NCBI RefSeq assembly: GCF_000282495.1
Contig: NZ_AKJE01000025.1
Coordinates: forward strand, 1 to 64,000
Length of the DNA stretch: 64,000 nucleotides
DNA from: Pseudomonas sp. GM79
GTDB taxonomy: Bacteria > Pseudomonadota > Gammaproteobacteria > Pseudomonadales > Pseudomonadaceae
Direction of reading: 5' to 3'
A model generated the notes under the pieces. The model saw nothing but the letters and a program-made list of their open reading frames with translations, ran no database searches and was not told the DNA's origin. The position numbers were made by a program, and so were the translations under genes. Positions 27,281 to 36,313 of this stretch are shown in pieces (the stretch's first letter is position 1; each line of letters starts with the position of its first letter).

Positions 27281-28558
27281 ATGAGCAAGACTAACGCATC
27301 CCTGATGAAACGCCGCGAAGCTGCTGTACCGCGCGGTGTTGGCCAGATTCACCCGATCTTCGCCGAGTCCGCGAAGAACGCCACCGTGACCGACGTTGAA
27401 GGTCGCGAGTTCATCGACTTCGCCGGCGGCATCGCTGTGCTGAACACCGGTCACGTGCACCCGAAAATCATCGCCGCCGTTACCGAACAGCTGAACAAGC
27501 TGACCCACACCTGCTTCCAGGTACTGGCCTACGAGCCGTACGTGGAAGTGTGCGAAAAAATCAACGCCAAGGTGCCGGGTGATTTCGCCAAGAAAACCCT
27601 GCTGGTGACCACCGGCTCCGAAGCCGTGGAAAACTCGATCAAGATCGCCCGCGCCGCCACTGGCCGTGCTGGCGTAATCGCGTTCACCGGGGCTTACCAC
27701 GGTCGCACCATGATGACCCTGGGCCTGACCGGTAAAGTCGTGCCTTACTCGGCCGGCATGGGCCTGATGCCAGGCGGCATCTTCCGCGCGCTGTACCCGA
27801 ACGAACTGCACGGTGTGAGCATCGACGATTCGATCGCCAGCATCGAGCGCATCTTCAAGAACGACGCTGAGCCGCGTGACATCGCTGCCATCATCATCGA
27901 GCCAGTTCAGGGCGAAGGCGGTTTCTACGTCGCGCCTAAAGAGTTCATGAAGCGTCTGCGCGCCCTGTGCGACCAGCACGGCATTCTGTTGATCGCTGAC
28001 GAAGTACAGACCGGCGCTGGCCGTACCGGCACCTTCTTCGCCATGGAACAGATGGGTGTTGCTGCTGACCTGACCACCTTCGCCAAATCCATCGCTGGCG
28101 GTTTCCCGCTGGCCGGTGTGTGCGGCAAGGCCGAATACATGGACGCTATCGCTCCAGGCGGCCTGGGCGGTACTTACGCCGGTAGCCCGATCGCTTGCGC
28201 CGCGGCCCTGGCCGTGATGGAAGTGTTCGAAGAAGAGCACCTGCTGGACCGTTGCAAAGCGGTTGGCGAGCGTCTGGTGACTGGCCTCAAAGCCATCCAG
28301 GCCAAATACCCGGTCATCGGCGAAGTGCGTGCCCTGGGCGCAATGATCGCGGTCGAGCTGTTCGTCGACGGCGACAGCCACAAGCCGAACGCTGCTGCAG
28401 TGGCATCGGTTGTGGCCAAGGCGCGTGATAAGGGCCTGATCCTGCTGTCGTGCGGCACCTACGGCAACGTTCTGCGCGTACTGGTACCGCTGACCTCGCC
28501 GGACGAGCAACTGGACAAAGGTCTGGCGATCATCGAAGAGTGCTTCGCCGAGCTGTGA
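27281..28558 (+). CDS. gabT: 4-aminobutyrate aminotransferase
   Basis: The ATG at 27281 follows GAGGA; a GTG 15 bp earlier is disfavoured. The 425-residue class III PLP aminotransferase has IIIEPVQGEGGF, LIADEVQTGAGRTG and the PLP lysine in TTFAKSIAGGFPL (Lys269), all as in GabT. It transfers the amino group of GABA to 2-oxoglutarate, giving succinate semialdehyde for GabD. A terminator follows 35 bp after the stop. Confidence 0.96.
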   Translation: MSKTNASLMKRREAAVPRGVGQIHPIFAESAKNATVTDVEGREFIDFAGGIAVLNTGHVHPKIIAAVTEQLNKLTHTCFQVLAYEPYVEVCEKINAKVPGDFAKKTLLVTTGSEAVENSIKIARAATGRAGVIAFTGAYHGRTMMTLGLTGKVVPYSAGMGLMPGGIFRALYPNELHGVSIDDSIASIERIFKNDAEPRDIAAIIIEPVQGEGGFYVAPKEFMKRLRALCDQHGILLIADEVQTGAGRTGTFFAMEQMGVAADLTTFAKSIAGGFPLAGVCGKAEYMDAIAPGGLGGTYAGSPIACAAALAVMEVFEEEHLLDRCKAVGERLVTGLKAIQAKYPVIGEVRALGAMIAVELFVDGDSHKPNAAAVASVVAKARDKGLILLSCGTYGNVLRVLVPLTSPDEQLDKGLAIIEECFAEL

Positions 28559-28593
28559 TCCGAGTGCTCTGATTCATTTGTGATCTGATCGAC

Positions 28594-28620
28594 AAAAAAC
28601 CCGCCTCGGCGGGTTTTTTT
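28594..28620 (+). terminator. Rho-independent terminator of gabT
   Basis: AAAAAACCCGCC and GGCGGGTTTTTT form a perfect, bidirectional stem around a two-base centre. Confidence 0.92.
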
Positions 28621-28706
28621 ATGGTGCTTGAAACACATCAGGGCAATTGAGCTGTATCGAATGGCCATCATTGACTAAGGTGCAAGCATTGCCGTTGGAG
28701 TGTGCG

Positions 28707-29921
28707 ATGACTGCTGTGGTTTTACCTGCTATACCGCGTGTGCTGATTGCCGAGGCGGACCCTTGGTCTCGCGATCTGCTCAAGCAGGTGTTGTTGAATG
28801 TGCGCTGCGACGCGCGGCTGGACCTGTGTGCCGATGGCCAGGAGACCTTGCAGCTGTTGGCGGAAAATCCTTATGACCTGGTAATCGTCGACTGGGAGTT
28901 GCCTGGCGTCGATGGCCTGAACGTTCTGCGCAGTGTCCGGCAGCGTAAGCGTAATCCGCCGCTGCCCTTCATTCTGATGAGCAGCCGTAACGACAGCGCC
29001 AGCGTGCGCGAAGTCTTGCCCCTGGCGCCCACGGCGTACCTGACCAAACCCTTGAACATCGAAAGCCTGACCCAGCGCCTGCAGGATTTGTTGCTGAACG
29101 CCGGCGAAGAGGTGTCCTGTGAGGCGCCTTCATTGGCGCCAGGCATGACCTTGTCGGTGTACCTGGAGCGACGTCGCGAACTGGCGGAGGGTGCGCCGTT
29201 GATGACCGATGTGCAGGTGGCGATCAAACGTAGCCTCAACCCCGATGGCCTCGATCTGACGCGGCTGGAAGACGAAATCCGCACTGATCCGCAAATTACC
29301 GCTGTCCTGATCGCCGCCGCCAACAGCGCAGCCCAGCATCATGGCGTCGCTGTGCAAACCCTGGCCCAGGCGCTGCAACGCTTGGGCACCGGGCAAAGCA
29401 TGAACCTGATTCTGGGGCTCGCTCTCAAACGCAGTGCCCGGCTCAGTGATCCGCAGCTGGCGGACTATGCCGAGCGTTATTGGGAGTTGTCGCTGCACAC
29501 CGCCGAATACGCCCGGACACTGGCGCGTTTGCTGGATCTGGATCAGGCGCGCTGTTATTGCGCAGGCATGCTGCATTGCCTCGGCGACCTGGCGTTGCTG
29601 CGTTGTTTGCAGGAGTGGAAGCAGGCCGGCGGTGAGCTGGATGAATGGCAAGAAGTCGGCGATGTATTGGCCGAATTCGGCGCGGCCTATGGTTCGGCGC
29701 TACGGACCCGCTGGCGGCTGCCCTTGGAGCTGCGGGAGCTGATTGCGGCGGTTTACCAACTCGGTGGCGGGGTTTACTCCCGTGAAGCGCTGGTGATGAA
29801 CATGGCCGCGCAACTGGCGCGCCTGACCGAGCATGAGGGGATCGAGGCGCTGGCCAAGAGCCGCACAGCGCGGTTGCTCAAGATCGGATTGCCGGAATTG
29901 ATGCGTTTGCGCAAAAAATAA
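28707..29921 (+). CDS. Response regulator with HDOD output domain
   Basis: The ATG at 28707 follows GGAG by 7 nt. The 404-residue protein has a receiver domain (VLIAEADPWSRD, phospho-acceptor Asp in LVIVDWELPGVDG, Lys in TAYLTKPLNI) and an HDOD domain (about residues 150-370: DEIRTDPQITAVLIAAANSA, AGMLHCLGDLALLRC). HDOD proteins act in signalling often tied to c-di-GMP or motility; no partner kinase is adjacent. It is followed by a REP pair and a convergent diguanylate cyclase gene. Confidence 0.88.
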   Translation: MTAVVLPAIPRVLIAEADPWSRDLLKQVLLNVRCDARLDLCADGQETLQLLAENPYDLVIVDWELPGVDGLNVLRSVRQRKRNPPLPFILMSSRNDSASVREVLPLAPTAYLTKPLNIESLTQRLQDLLLNAGEEVSCEAPSLAPGMTLSVYLERRRELAEGAPLMTDVQVAIKRSLNPDGLDLTRLEDEIRTDPQITAVLIAAANSAAQHHGVAVQTLAQALQRLGTGQSMNLILGLALKRSARLSDPQLADYAERYWELSLHTAEYARTLARLLDLDQARCYCAGMLHCLGDLALLRCLQEWKQAGGELDEWQEVGDVLAEFGAAYGSALRTRWRLPLELRELIAAVYQLGGGVYSREALVMNMAAQLARLTEHEGIEALAKSRTARLLKIGLPELMRLRKK

Positions 29922-29938
29922 GCTCAACCCAGACCCTT

Positions 29939-30025
29939 GTGGGAGCGGGCTTGCTCGCGAAGAGGGTGTGTCAGCCACATTGATATTGACTGACACACCC
30001 TCTTCGCGAGCAAGCCCGCTCCCAC
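29939..30025. repeat. REP inverted pair (class A) forming a long hairpin
   Basis: Forward copy 29939-29961 and reverse copy 30003-30025 continue their symmetry inward (GAGGGTGTGTCAG facing CTGACACACCCTC), so the arms extend to about 35 bp. It separates two convergent genes. Confidence 0.9.
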
Positions 30026-30046
30026 ATTTGGTCCGTGTCAGGTCTG

Positions 30047-31036
30047 TCAGCCAGAAATGATGCGGTTCTTGCCCTGGCGCTTGGCCTGGTACATCGCCGC
30101 ATCGGCGCGGGCGAACAGCCTGTCGATGCTTTCATCCTCGTATGTAAGGCTGCTCAGGCCCTGGCTGACGGTGATGCCGAAGGTCTGGTTGTCATGGCTG
30201 AAGCTTAACCGCTGAATTTCCCGTTGCAGACGCTCGGCCACTTGCATGGCCATGTCCGGTGCACAGCCGGGAAACACCGCCGCGAATTCCTCACCGCCGA
30301 TCCGTCCGAACAGATCACCACGCCGCAGGGCCGCGCGACCGCTCTCGGCGATGCGTTGCAGCACCTTATCGCCCTCCTGATGGCCGTAGGTGTCATTGAC
30401 CACTTTGAAGTCATCGATGTCCAGCAGCAGGAACGCCATCGGCGCACCGTTCAACCGCGCCTGCTCGAATTCGCGATGGGCGCATTCGAAGAAGTGTCGG
30501 CGATTGCTGCTTTGGGTCAACACGTCGGTGCTGGCCAGATGTTGCAGCTCGGCTTCCATCTGCTTTTTTTCGGTGATGTCTTCGGCAATGCCGACGATGA
30601 TCACCGGTTGACCCGGCTCGGCCTGACGGTTGATGAAACACTTGTCGCTGAGCCAGCGCACCTGGCCGTCGGCAGCGATGATGCGGTACTCGCGGTCTTC
30701 AACGGCGCCTTTGACCAGCACTTGCGCCAGGCTACGCTCGGCGTAGTCCAGATCGTCGGGATAGACGCTGTCGCGCCAGTGGTTGTAGTCGGACAGCAAC
30801 AGACCGGCGGGGCGGCCGAAAATCCGTTCATAGGCCGGGCTGACGTAAAGCACCTGACGGGTTTCCCAGTTGAATGCCCAAAGCACGGCGTTGACGCTGA
30901 CCAGCAGCGAGCTGAACAGCTGTTCGCGTTCGCTCAGGCGTGCCACTTCACCCTGGGCATGCATCAGCGCCATCAGGGTTTGCGCGGCCTCGGGCCACTG
31001 TGGAAGGGATGTGTCTTGTAGGCTTTTATTAACCAT
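30047..31036 (-). CDS. PAS-GGDEF diguanylate cyclase
   Basis: The 329-residue protein starts at the ATG at 31036, which is preferred over a TTG 45 bp upstream. It has a PAS domain (about residues 40-150: VLWAFNWETRQVLYVSPAYERIFG, ending in ITEKKQMEAEL) and a GGDEF domain with the active-site motif GRIGGEEF and the LLLDIDDFKVVNDTYGHQ substrate region. The motif is intact, so c-di-GMP synthesis is expected. It has no membrane segment and is probably a cytosolic PAS sensor. The ribosome site is weak. Confidence 0.9.
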   Translation of the reverse strand: MVNKSLQDTSLPQWPEAAQTLMALMHAQGEVARLSEREQLFSSLLVSVNAVLWAFNWETRQVLYVSPAYERIFGRPAGLLLSDYNHWRDSVYPDDLDYAERSLAQVLVKGAVEDREYRIIAADGQVRWLSDKCFINRQAEPGQPVIIVGIAEDITEKKQMEAELQHLASTDVLTQSSNRRHFFECAHREFEQARLNGAPMAFLLLDIDDFKVVNDTYGHQEGDKVLQRIAESGRAALRRGDLFGRIGGEEFAAVFPGCAPDMAMQVAERLQREIQRLSFSHDNQTFGITVSQGLSSLTYEDESIDRLFARADAAMYQAKRQGKNRIISG

Positions 31037-31195
31037 CGGCACAAATCTCAAAGGGCGTGCCGCTATGTCGACAGCGGCCAAAAACAGAGCCCGCCTGGAT
31101 GGCGAAGTGTCTTTGAGATAGGGGATTTGGAGCGAAGTTCCCGGTATTTGTGGTGATGGGGGAGGAGGCCGCTGGGCGGTACTGGCGATGCGTTT

Positions 31196-31271
31196 GTAGG
31201 AGCTGTCGCAGGCTGCGATCTTTTGATCTGCTCTTTCAAATCAAAAGATCGCAGCCTGCGGCAGCTCCTAC
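31196..31271. repeat. REP inverted pair (class B)
   Basis: Forward copy 31196-31227 and reverse copy 31240-31271 leave a spacer of only 12 bp, giving a very stable hairpin between two minus-strand genes. The region 31037-31195 upstream of the cyclase holds no other recognisable element. Confidence 0.9.
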
Positions 31272-31274
31272 AGG

Positions 31275-32456
31275 TCAGGTGGCAGGGCGCAGGGAGTAGG
31301 TTTTCAACTGGCCGGCGAAGTCACGCAGGGATTGAATCCCGCTGGCCTCGGCCTCGTGTACCCAATCCTTGATGGCGGCCAGCATGTCGTGACCATTTGA
31401 GCTGGTCTTGACCCAGATCTGTTGCAAGGCCAGGCGTTTCTCGTAAATTACCTTCAGCGCCTGGCTGTGCTCGAGCATGGTCTGGATGCGCATATGGTGC
31501 TTGTCGTCCAGCAGGCTGGTTTCCCGCGACAGCAAGCGCTTGGCCCGGTGGAACTGATGACGGACCGAGTGATCGACCTTTTCCAGCTCTTGCTTGACCA
31601 GCGGCGCGATCACCAGCTTGCGGTATTGAGCCATGATCTGGAAGCGGTTGTTGAGGATCGCCATGGCAGTGTCCATGTCCAGGCTGCCTTTGCCTTCAAC
31701 GCGGTGGGCGATCGGCGCAACCCGCTGGACCTTGGCCAGACGCAGGAAGCTGAAAACCTGGATCCAGGCCCAGCCGAGGTCGAATTCCCATTTCTTCACC
31801 GACAGTTTGGCTGAGTTAGGGTAGGTGTGATGGTTGTTATGCAGTTCTTCGCCGCCGATCAGGATGCCCCAAGGCACCAGATTGGTCGCCGCATCGCGGC
31901 ATTCGAAGTTGCGGTAGCCGATGGCATGGCCCAGGCCATTGACCACGCCTGCGGCCCACACCGGGATCCACATCATCTGGATGGCCCAGATGGTGATGCC
32001 GATGGTGCCGAACAGCAGCAGGTCGATGACGCCCATGATCGCCACGCCCAACAGCGGGAAGCGGCTGTAGAGGTTGCGTTCGATCCAGTCTTCGGGGCAG
32101 TTCTTGCCGTAGATGCGCAGGGTTTCGGGGTTTTCCGCTTCGGCGCGGTACAGCTCGGCGCCTTTGCGCAGAACGGTGGACAACCCCTTGATGACCGGGC
32201 TGTGCGGGTCATCGACGGTTTCGCATTTGGCGTGGTGTTTGCGGTGGATGGCGGTCCACTCACGGGTGTTCTGCGCCGTGGTCAACCACAGCCAGAAGCG
32301 GAAAAAATGTTTCAGGCCGGCATTGAGCTCAAGCGAGCGATGGGCTGAATAGCGATGCAGATAAACCGTGACGCCGACGATCGTCACGTGGGTCATCAGT
32401 AGGGTGACTGCCACCAGTGACCAGGGCGATAAGCCAAGAAAACCTTCGTACCACAT
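31275..32456 (-). CDS. desB: Acyl-CoA delta-9 desaturase, DesB-like
   Basis: The 393-residue membrane protein has the three histidine boxes of acyl-CoA desaturases, HRYSAHRS, HRKHHAK and HNNHHTYP, spaced normally, plus four or more membrane helices. The length equals that of P. aeruginosa DesB, including the ~120-residue helical C-terminal extension. It introduces a delta-9 double bond into exogenous saturated acyl-CoA. The usual TetR partner (DesT) is not adjacent here. Confidence 0.87.
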   Translation of the reverse strand: MWYEGFLGLSPWSLVAVTLLMTHVTIVGVTVYLHRYSAHRSLELNAGLKHFFRFWLWLTTAQNTREWTAIHRKHHAKCETVDDPHSPVIKGLSTVLRKGAELYRAEAENPETLRIYGKNCPEDWIERNLYSRFPLLGVAIMGVIDLLLFGTIGITIWAIQMMWIPVWAAGVVNGLGHAIGYRNFECRDAATNLVPWGILIGGEELHNNHHTYPNSAKLSVKKWEFDLGWAWIQVFSFLRLAKVQRVAPIAHRVEGKGSLDMDTAMAILNNRFQIMAQYRKLVIAPLVKQELEKVDHSVRHQFHRAKRLLSRETSLLDDKHHMRIQTMLEHSQALKVIYEKRLALQQIWVKTSSNGHDMLAAIKDWVHEAEASGIQSLRDFAGQLKTYSLRPAT

Positions 32457-32591
32457 AGCCTATAGGACCCTCGATAAAGAAAAAAACAGCCGTTGCATTA
32501 TCACTTAGCCCACAGATAAAACCAGTCGCCCTTTCAGATAAGAGTGGCTGGATGTGTCTTTAATCTATAATTCCAGCCTTTTTGTAGGGAC

Positions 32592-34523
32592 ATGGACGCT
32601 CTAATGTCAGCCACCTATCGCGATGCTTTGCGTGCAGCGCTGCTCTACCTGGTGCTTTCCGTCGCCTGGTTCCAGTTTAGTGGTTATTTACTGAACAGGT
32701 TCTTCGATAGTTCCCCCGACCTCCTGCGCTGGCAGCTGATCAACGGTTATGCCTGGGTGGCGTTCAGTGCCGGACTGATCTTCATTGCGCGGGCGCGATT
32801 GTTTCGCTGTCTGGGTGTCGGCGCCAAGTTGCGTGAGCGTAATGCAGACAGGGAACGTTTGCGTCAGGCGGCAGCGGTGTTCGATTGCACCCGTGAAGGG
32901 GTGCTGGTCACTAATAGCAACGGGTTGATCGTCCATGTGAACCGGGCGTTCATGGAAATCACCGGCTATCAGCGTGAAGAAGTGCTGGGGCAGCGACCGA
33001 ACATGTTCAAGTCGGGCCATCACCCGCCGGTTTTCTACCAGGTGATGTTCGCGGCACTCGACAGCCTTGGTGAGTGGAGCGGAGAAATCTGGAATCGCCG
33101 TAAAAACGGCGAGATCTACCCGCAATGGCAGACGATCCGCCTCATTCGCGACGATCAGGGACGGCTCAGCCAGTACGTTGCGGTGTTTTCCGACATCAGC
33201 GCGATCAAGAACTCCGAGCATGAATTGACGCATCTGGCCCATAACGATCCGTTGACCGATCTGCCCAATCGCCTTCTGCTAACCGACCGTGCCGGGCAGG
33301 CCGTGGCCTCGGCGCAGGTCCACAAGCGCGGTTGCGCGTTGCTGATGATCGACCTCGATCATTTCAAGTTGATCAATGACAGTCTCGGTCACAGTGTCGG
33401 TGACCAACTGCTCAAGGCTGTGGCTGAGCGCCTGAATGCCTTGTTCGGCCCGGGCAACACTCTGGCGCGGCTCAGCGGCGACGAATTTGCGGTATTGACT
33501 GAAAACTGCCCGCAACCGGGGCATGCCGCGGCGCTGGCTCAGCGAGTCATCGATGGCCTTAAGGAACCGTTCCAGATCGACGGACATCCGCTATTTATCA
33601 ACGCCAGCATCGGCATCAGCCTGTTTCCAAGCGATGCCTTGAGTGCCGAGCAACTGTTGCGCAACGCCGACTCGGCGCTGTTCAAGGCCAAGAGCGCTGG
33701 CCGCGACGGCTATGCCCTCTACACCGAAGAATTGACCGCGCACGCCCAGCAGCGCGTCGAGATCGCATTCCAATTGCGCCGAGCGCTGGAGCAACAGCAA
33801 TTGCGGGTTTATTACCAACCCGTGCATGACCTCAAAACCAGTCGCCTGATCGGCGTCGAGGCTCTCGTGCGCTGGGAGCATCCGCAACGTGGGTTGGTGT
33901 CGCCGGCTGAATTCATCCCCATCGCCGAACGCACCGGGCTGATTGCCGAGATCGATGCCTGGATCATGCGTCAGGCCTGCCAGCAGATGTGCCAGTGGCA
34001 AGCGGCGGGCGTGGTGTTGTCGTTTGTCGCGGTGAACGTTTCTTCTCGCCTGTTCGCCCGACGCGAGTTGTATCAGCAGGTGGCTCAGGTGCTGCACGAC
34101 ACCGGGCTGGATCCGGCGTATCTGGAGCTGGAAGTCACCGAAAGCGCGGTGATGGAAGACCCGGAAGTGGCGCTGGAGCAGATGCATCGCTTACGCGAGT
34201 TGGGCGTGCGGCTGGCCATCGACGACTTCGGCACGGGCTATTCATCGTTGCTGCGGCTCAAGCGTTTGCCGGTGCAAAAGCTCAAGATCGATCAGGGGTT
34301 TGTCGCAGGCTTGCCGGGTGATGAGGATGACGCGGCGATCGCGCGGGTAATCATTGCGCTGGCGCAGAGCATGGGGATGCAAGTGCATGCCGAGGGGATC
34401 GAGCAGGTCGAGCAGGCGAGTTTCCTGTTCGAGCACGACTGTGATTTGGGGCAGGGGTACTGGTTTGGGCGGCCAGTGTCGGCGGCATCATTGGATTGGG
34501 CTCGGGCGCCAGTGATTTCCTGA
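32592..34523 (+). CDS. Membrane PAS-GGDEF-EAL c-di-GMP protein
   Basis: The 643-residue protein has two N-terminal membrane helices (about residues 11-27 and 45-66), a PAS domain (about 90-205, NSNGLIVHVNRAFMEITGY), a GGDEF domain whose signature reads RLSGDEF, and an EAL domain with IGVEALVRW, DDFGTGYSSL and LKIDQGFV intact. The Gly-to-Ser change at the first signature position suggests reduced or lost cyclase activity, so phosphodiesterase activity is expected. An ATG at 32604 is an alternative start. The gene is divergent from the desaturase. Confidence 0.88.
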   Translation: MDALMSATYRDALRAALLYLVLSVAWFQFSGYLLNRFFDSSPDLLRWQLINGYAWVAFSAGLIFIARARLFRCLGVGAKLRERNADRERLRQAAAVFDCTREGVLVTNSNGLIVHVNRAFMEITGYQREEVLGQRPNMFKSGHHPPVFYQVMFAALDSLGEWSGEIWNRRKNGEIYPQWQTIRLIRDDQGRLSQYVAVFSDISAIKNSEHELTHLAHNDPLTDLPNRLLLTDRAGQAVASAQVHKRGCALLMIDLDHFKLINDSLGHSVGDQLLKAVAERLNALFGPGNTLARLSGDEFAVLTENCPQPGHAAALAQRVIDGLKEPFQIDGHPLFINASIGISLFPSDALSAEQLLRNADSALFKAKSAGRDGYALYTEELTAHAQQRVEIAFQLRRALEQQQLRVYYQPVHDLKTSRLIGVEALVRWEHPQRGLVSPAEFIPIAERTGLIAEIDAWIMRQACQQMCQWQAAGVVLSFVAVNVSSRLFARRELYQQVAQVLHDTGLDPAYLELEVTESAVMEDPEVALEQMHRLRELGVRLAIDDFGTGYSSLLRLKRLPVQKLKIDQGFVAGLPGDEDDAAIARVIIALAQSMGMQVHAEGIEQVEQASFLFEHDCDLGQGYWFGRPVSAASLDWARAPVIS

Positions 34524-34528
34524 AAGCG

Positions 34529-34600
34529 AAAAGATCGCAGCCTTCCTGCAAGGGGTCGGTGAGCCCCTGTAGGAGCTGCCGAAGGCTGCGATCTTTTGAT
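34529..34600. repeat. REP pair (class B), one copy degenerate
   Basis: A degenerate reverse half at about 34529-34552 (AAAAGATCGCAGCCTTCCTG) faces a complete forward copy at 34569-34600. Confidence 0.78.
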
Positions 34601-34664
34601 CTTCAAGCTAATAACGTTCCGCAAATCCTTGCCCCATCAAATAATGCCTTCTAGTTATATAAAC

Positions 34665-34689
34665 ATTCTTAAATAGTCTTTTTAAGAAT
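34665..34689. promoter_or_regulatory. Perfect AT-rich inverted repeat upstream of oscA
   Basis: ATTCTTAAA (34665-34673) and TTTAAGAAT (34681-34689) are exact inverted copies around a 7-bp spacer, about 80 bp before oscA. The surrounding sequence is the most AT-rich in the region. Sulfate-starvation genes are controlled by the LysR-type regulator CysB in Pseudomonas, and an AT-rich dyad here is a sensible candidate operator. Binding is not shown by sequence. Confidence 0.5.
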
Positions 34690-34769
34690 ATCCGCGCCTA
34701 TCTACTATTGCCCTTACGCCGTAAGCAGTGCCCGCCACTGCCAGGCATATCTCATTAAGGAGCAGCACC

Positions 34770-34952
34770 ATGAGCGCATCCCTACGTAGTGTTGACGGGC
34801 AGGACGAAGCCACCATTTTGCGTGAGATCCAAAGCGCTTTGCGCGATCTGCGCTTTGGCGCGGTGGAAATCACCGTGCATAACGCCCAGGTGGTTCAGAT
34901 CGAACGCAAAGAGAAATTCCGTTTGCAGAGCCCGGGCAACAAGCCGAGCTGA
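34770..34952 (+). CDS. oscA: OscA, sulfur-starvation small protein (DUF2292)
   Basis: The ATG lies 7 nt after AAGGAG. The 60-residue protein, with ILREIQSALRDLRFGAVEITVHNAQVVQIERKEKFR, matches the YezD/DUF2292 family member OscA, known from Pseudomonas as a sulfur-starvation protein linked to chromate tolerance. It contains no Cys and only the initiator Met. It precedes sbp on the same strand with only REP sequence between, so it is the first gene of the sulfate-uptake operon. Confidence 0.9.
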   Translation: MSASLRSVDGQDEATILREIQSALRDLRFGAVEITVHNAQVVQIERKEKFRLQSPGNKPS

Positions 34953-34968
34953 AGCGAAAGATTGAAAG

Positions 34969-35030
34969 ATCAAAAGATCGCAGCCTTCGGCAACTCCTAC
35001 GGGAGGCTGATGTAAAGGCTGCGATCTTCG
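34969..35030. repeat. REP pair (class B), second copy partial
   Basis: A reverse copy at 34969-35000 (with CAACTCCTAC) faces a short partial forward copy at about 35014-35030. It sits between oscA and sbp and may stabilise or process the upstream message. Confidence 0.75.
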
Positions 35031-35095
35031 AACAGGCAACCCGTTCCAGACCATAAGAAAAAGCCAACACATCAAGAATTCCAGGAGCTTTCACC

Positions 35096-36109
35096 ATGTC
35101 GTCGATTCGTCATTTTGCTTTGGCCGCCCTGGCCAGTGCCCTTTTTGCTGGTTCCGCGGTTGCCAAGGATTACGAGCTGCTCAACGTGTCGTATGACCCG
35201 ACCCGTGAGCTGTACCAGGAGTACAACGCCGAGTTCATCAACTTCTGGAAAAAGGACCACGCTGGCGACAACGTGAAAATCCAGCAGTCCCACGGTGGTT
35301 CGGGCAAGCAGGGCCGGGCGGTGATCGACGGTCTGCGGGCCGACGTGGTGACCCTGGCCCTGGCTGGTGACATCGATGAAGTCGCCAAGCTCGGCAAGAG
35401 CCTGCCGGTCGACTGGCAGAAGCGTCTTCCGGAAGCGAGCACACCTTACACCTCGACTATCGTGTTCCTGGTGCGCAAAGGCAACCCGAAAGGCATCAAG
35501 GACTGGGGTGATCTGACCAAAAACGGCGTGGAAGTCATCACCCCGAACCCGAAAACCTCCGGCGGCGCACGCTGGAACTTCCTCGCGGCCTGGGCTTATG
35601 GCCTGAAAGCCAACGGCGGTAATGAAGCCAAGGCCAAAGAGTACGTGCAGACCCTGTTCAAACACGTGCCTGTGCTGGACACCGGTGCTCGCGGCTCGAC
35701 CATCACCTTCGTCAACAACGGTCAGGGCGACGTGTTGCTGGCCTGGGAAAACGAAGCCTTCCTGGCGTTGAAAGAAGACGGCGGTGCCGACAAGTTCGAC
35801 ATCGTTGTACCGTCGCTGTCGATCCTTGCCGAACCACCGGTGGCCGTGGTCGACAAGAACGCCGAGAAAAAGGGCAACACTGACATTGCTGAAGCGTACC
35901 TCAAGCACCTGTACAGCCCGGCCGGCCAGGAAATCGCGGCGAAAAACTTCTATCGTCCACGTAACAAAGAAGTGGCCGCCAAGTACGCCAAACAGTTCCC
36001 GACACTGGAGCTGGTGACCATCGACAAGGACTTCGGCGGCTGGAAAACCGCGCAACCGAAATTCTTCAATGACGGTGGCGTGTTCGACCAGATTTATCAG
36101 GCGCAGTAA
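35096..36109 (+). CDS. sbp: Periplasmic sulfate-binding protein
   Basis: The ATG lies 8 nt after AGGAG. The 337-residue protein has a signal peptide cut after GSAVA, then [56 protein letters not shown] and [15 protein letters not shown], all diagnostic of Sbp. It delivers sulfate to the CysTWA transporter. The mature protein contains no Cys and no Met, a sulfur-saving composition fitting expression during sulfur starvation. Confidence 0.96.
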   Translation: MSSIRHFALAALASALFAGSAVAKDYELLNVSYDPTRELYQEYNAEFINFWKKDHAGDNVKIQQSHGGSGKQGRAVIDGLRADVVTLALAGDIDEVAKLGKSLPVDWQKRLPEASTPYTSTIVFLVRKGNPKGIKDWGDLTKNGVEVITPNPKTSGGARWNFLAAWAYGLKANGGNEAKAKEYVQTLFKHVPVLDTGARGSTITFVNNGQGDVLLAWENEAFLALKEDGGADKFDIVVPSLSILAEPPVAVVDKNAEKKGNTDIAEAYLKHLYSPAGQEIAAKNFYRPRNKEVAAKYAKQFPTLELVTIDKDFGGWKTAQPKFFNDGGVFDQIYQAQ

Positions 36110-36140
36110 CCTGAAATAGATCAGCCAATGCGCAATCCAT

Positions 36141-36228
36141 GTGGGAGCGGGCTTGCTCGCGAAGACAGCGGCACAGTCAACATTGATGTCGCCTGAGGCA
36201 CCGCCTTCGCGAGCAAGCCCGCTCCCAC
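36141..36228. repeat. REP inverted pair (class A)
   Basis: Forward copy 36141-36163 and reverse copy 36206-36228 lie between sbp and cysT, within an otherwise contiguous operon. Differential mRNA stability (more Sbp than permease) is a likely effect of such a hairpin. Confidence 0.88.
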
Positions 36229-36313
36229 AGGTTTAGCACTTAAGTGGCTGGCATTGGCTAACAGGCCCCGATTTCACCGTCGGGGCTTAGCGCGTTCTCA
36301 ACCAAGGACTTTT

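Noticed and set aside
25643..28510. A 955-codon open frame on the minus strand opposite gabD-gabT
   Set aside because: It mirrors the codon pattern of two well-recognised enzymes, has a low-complexity His/Gln/Gly-rich translation and no ribosome site; it is an antisense artefact of high GC.
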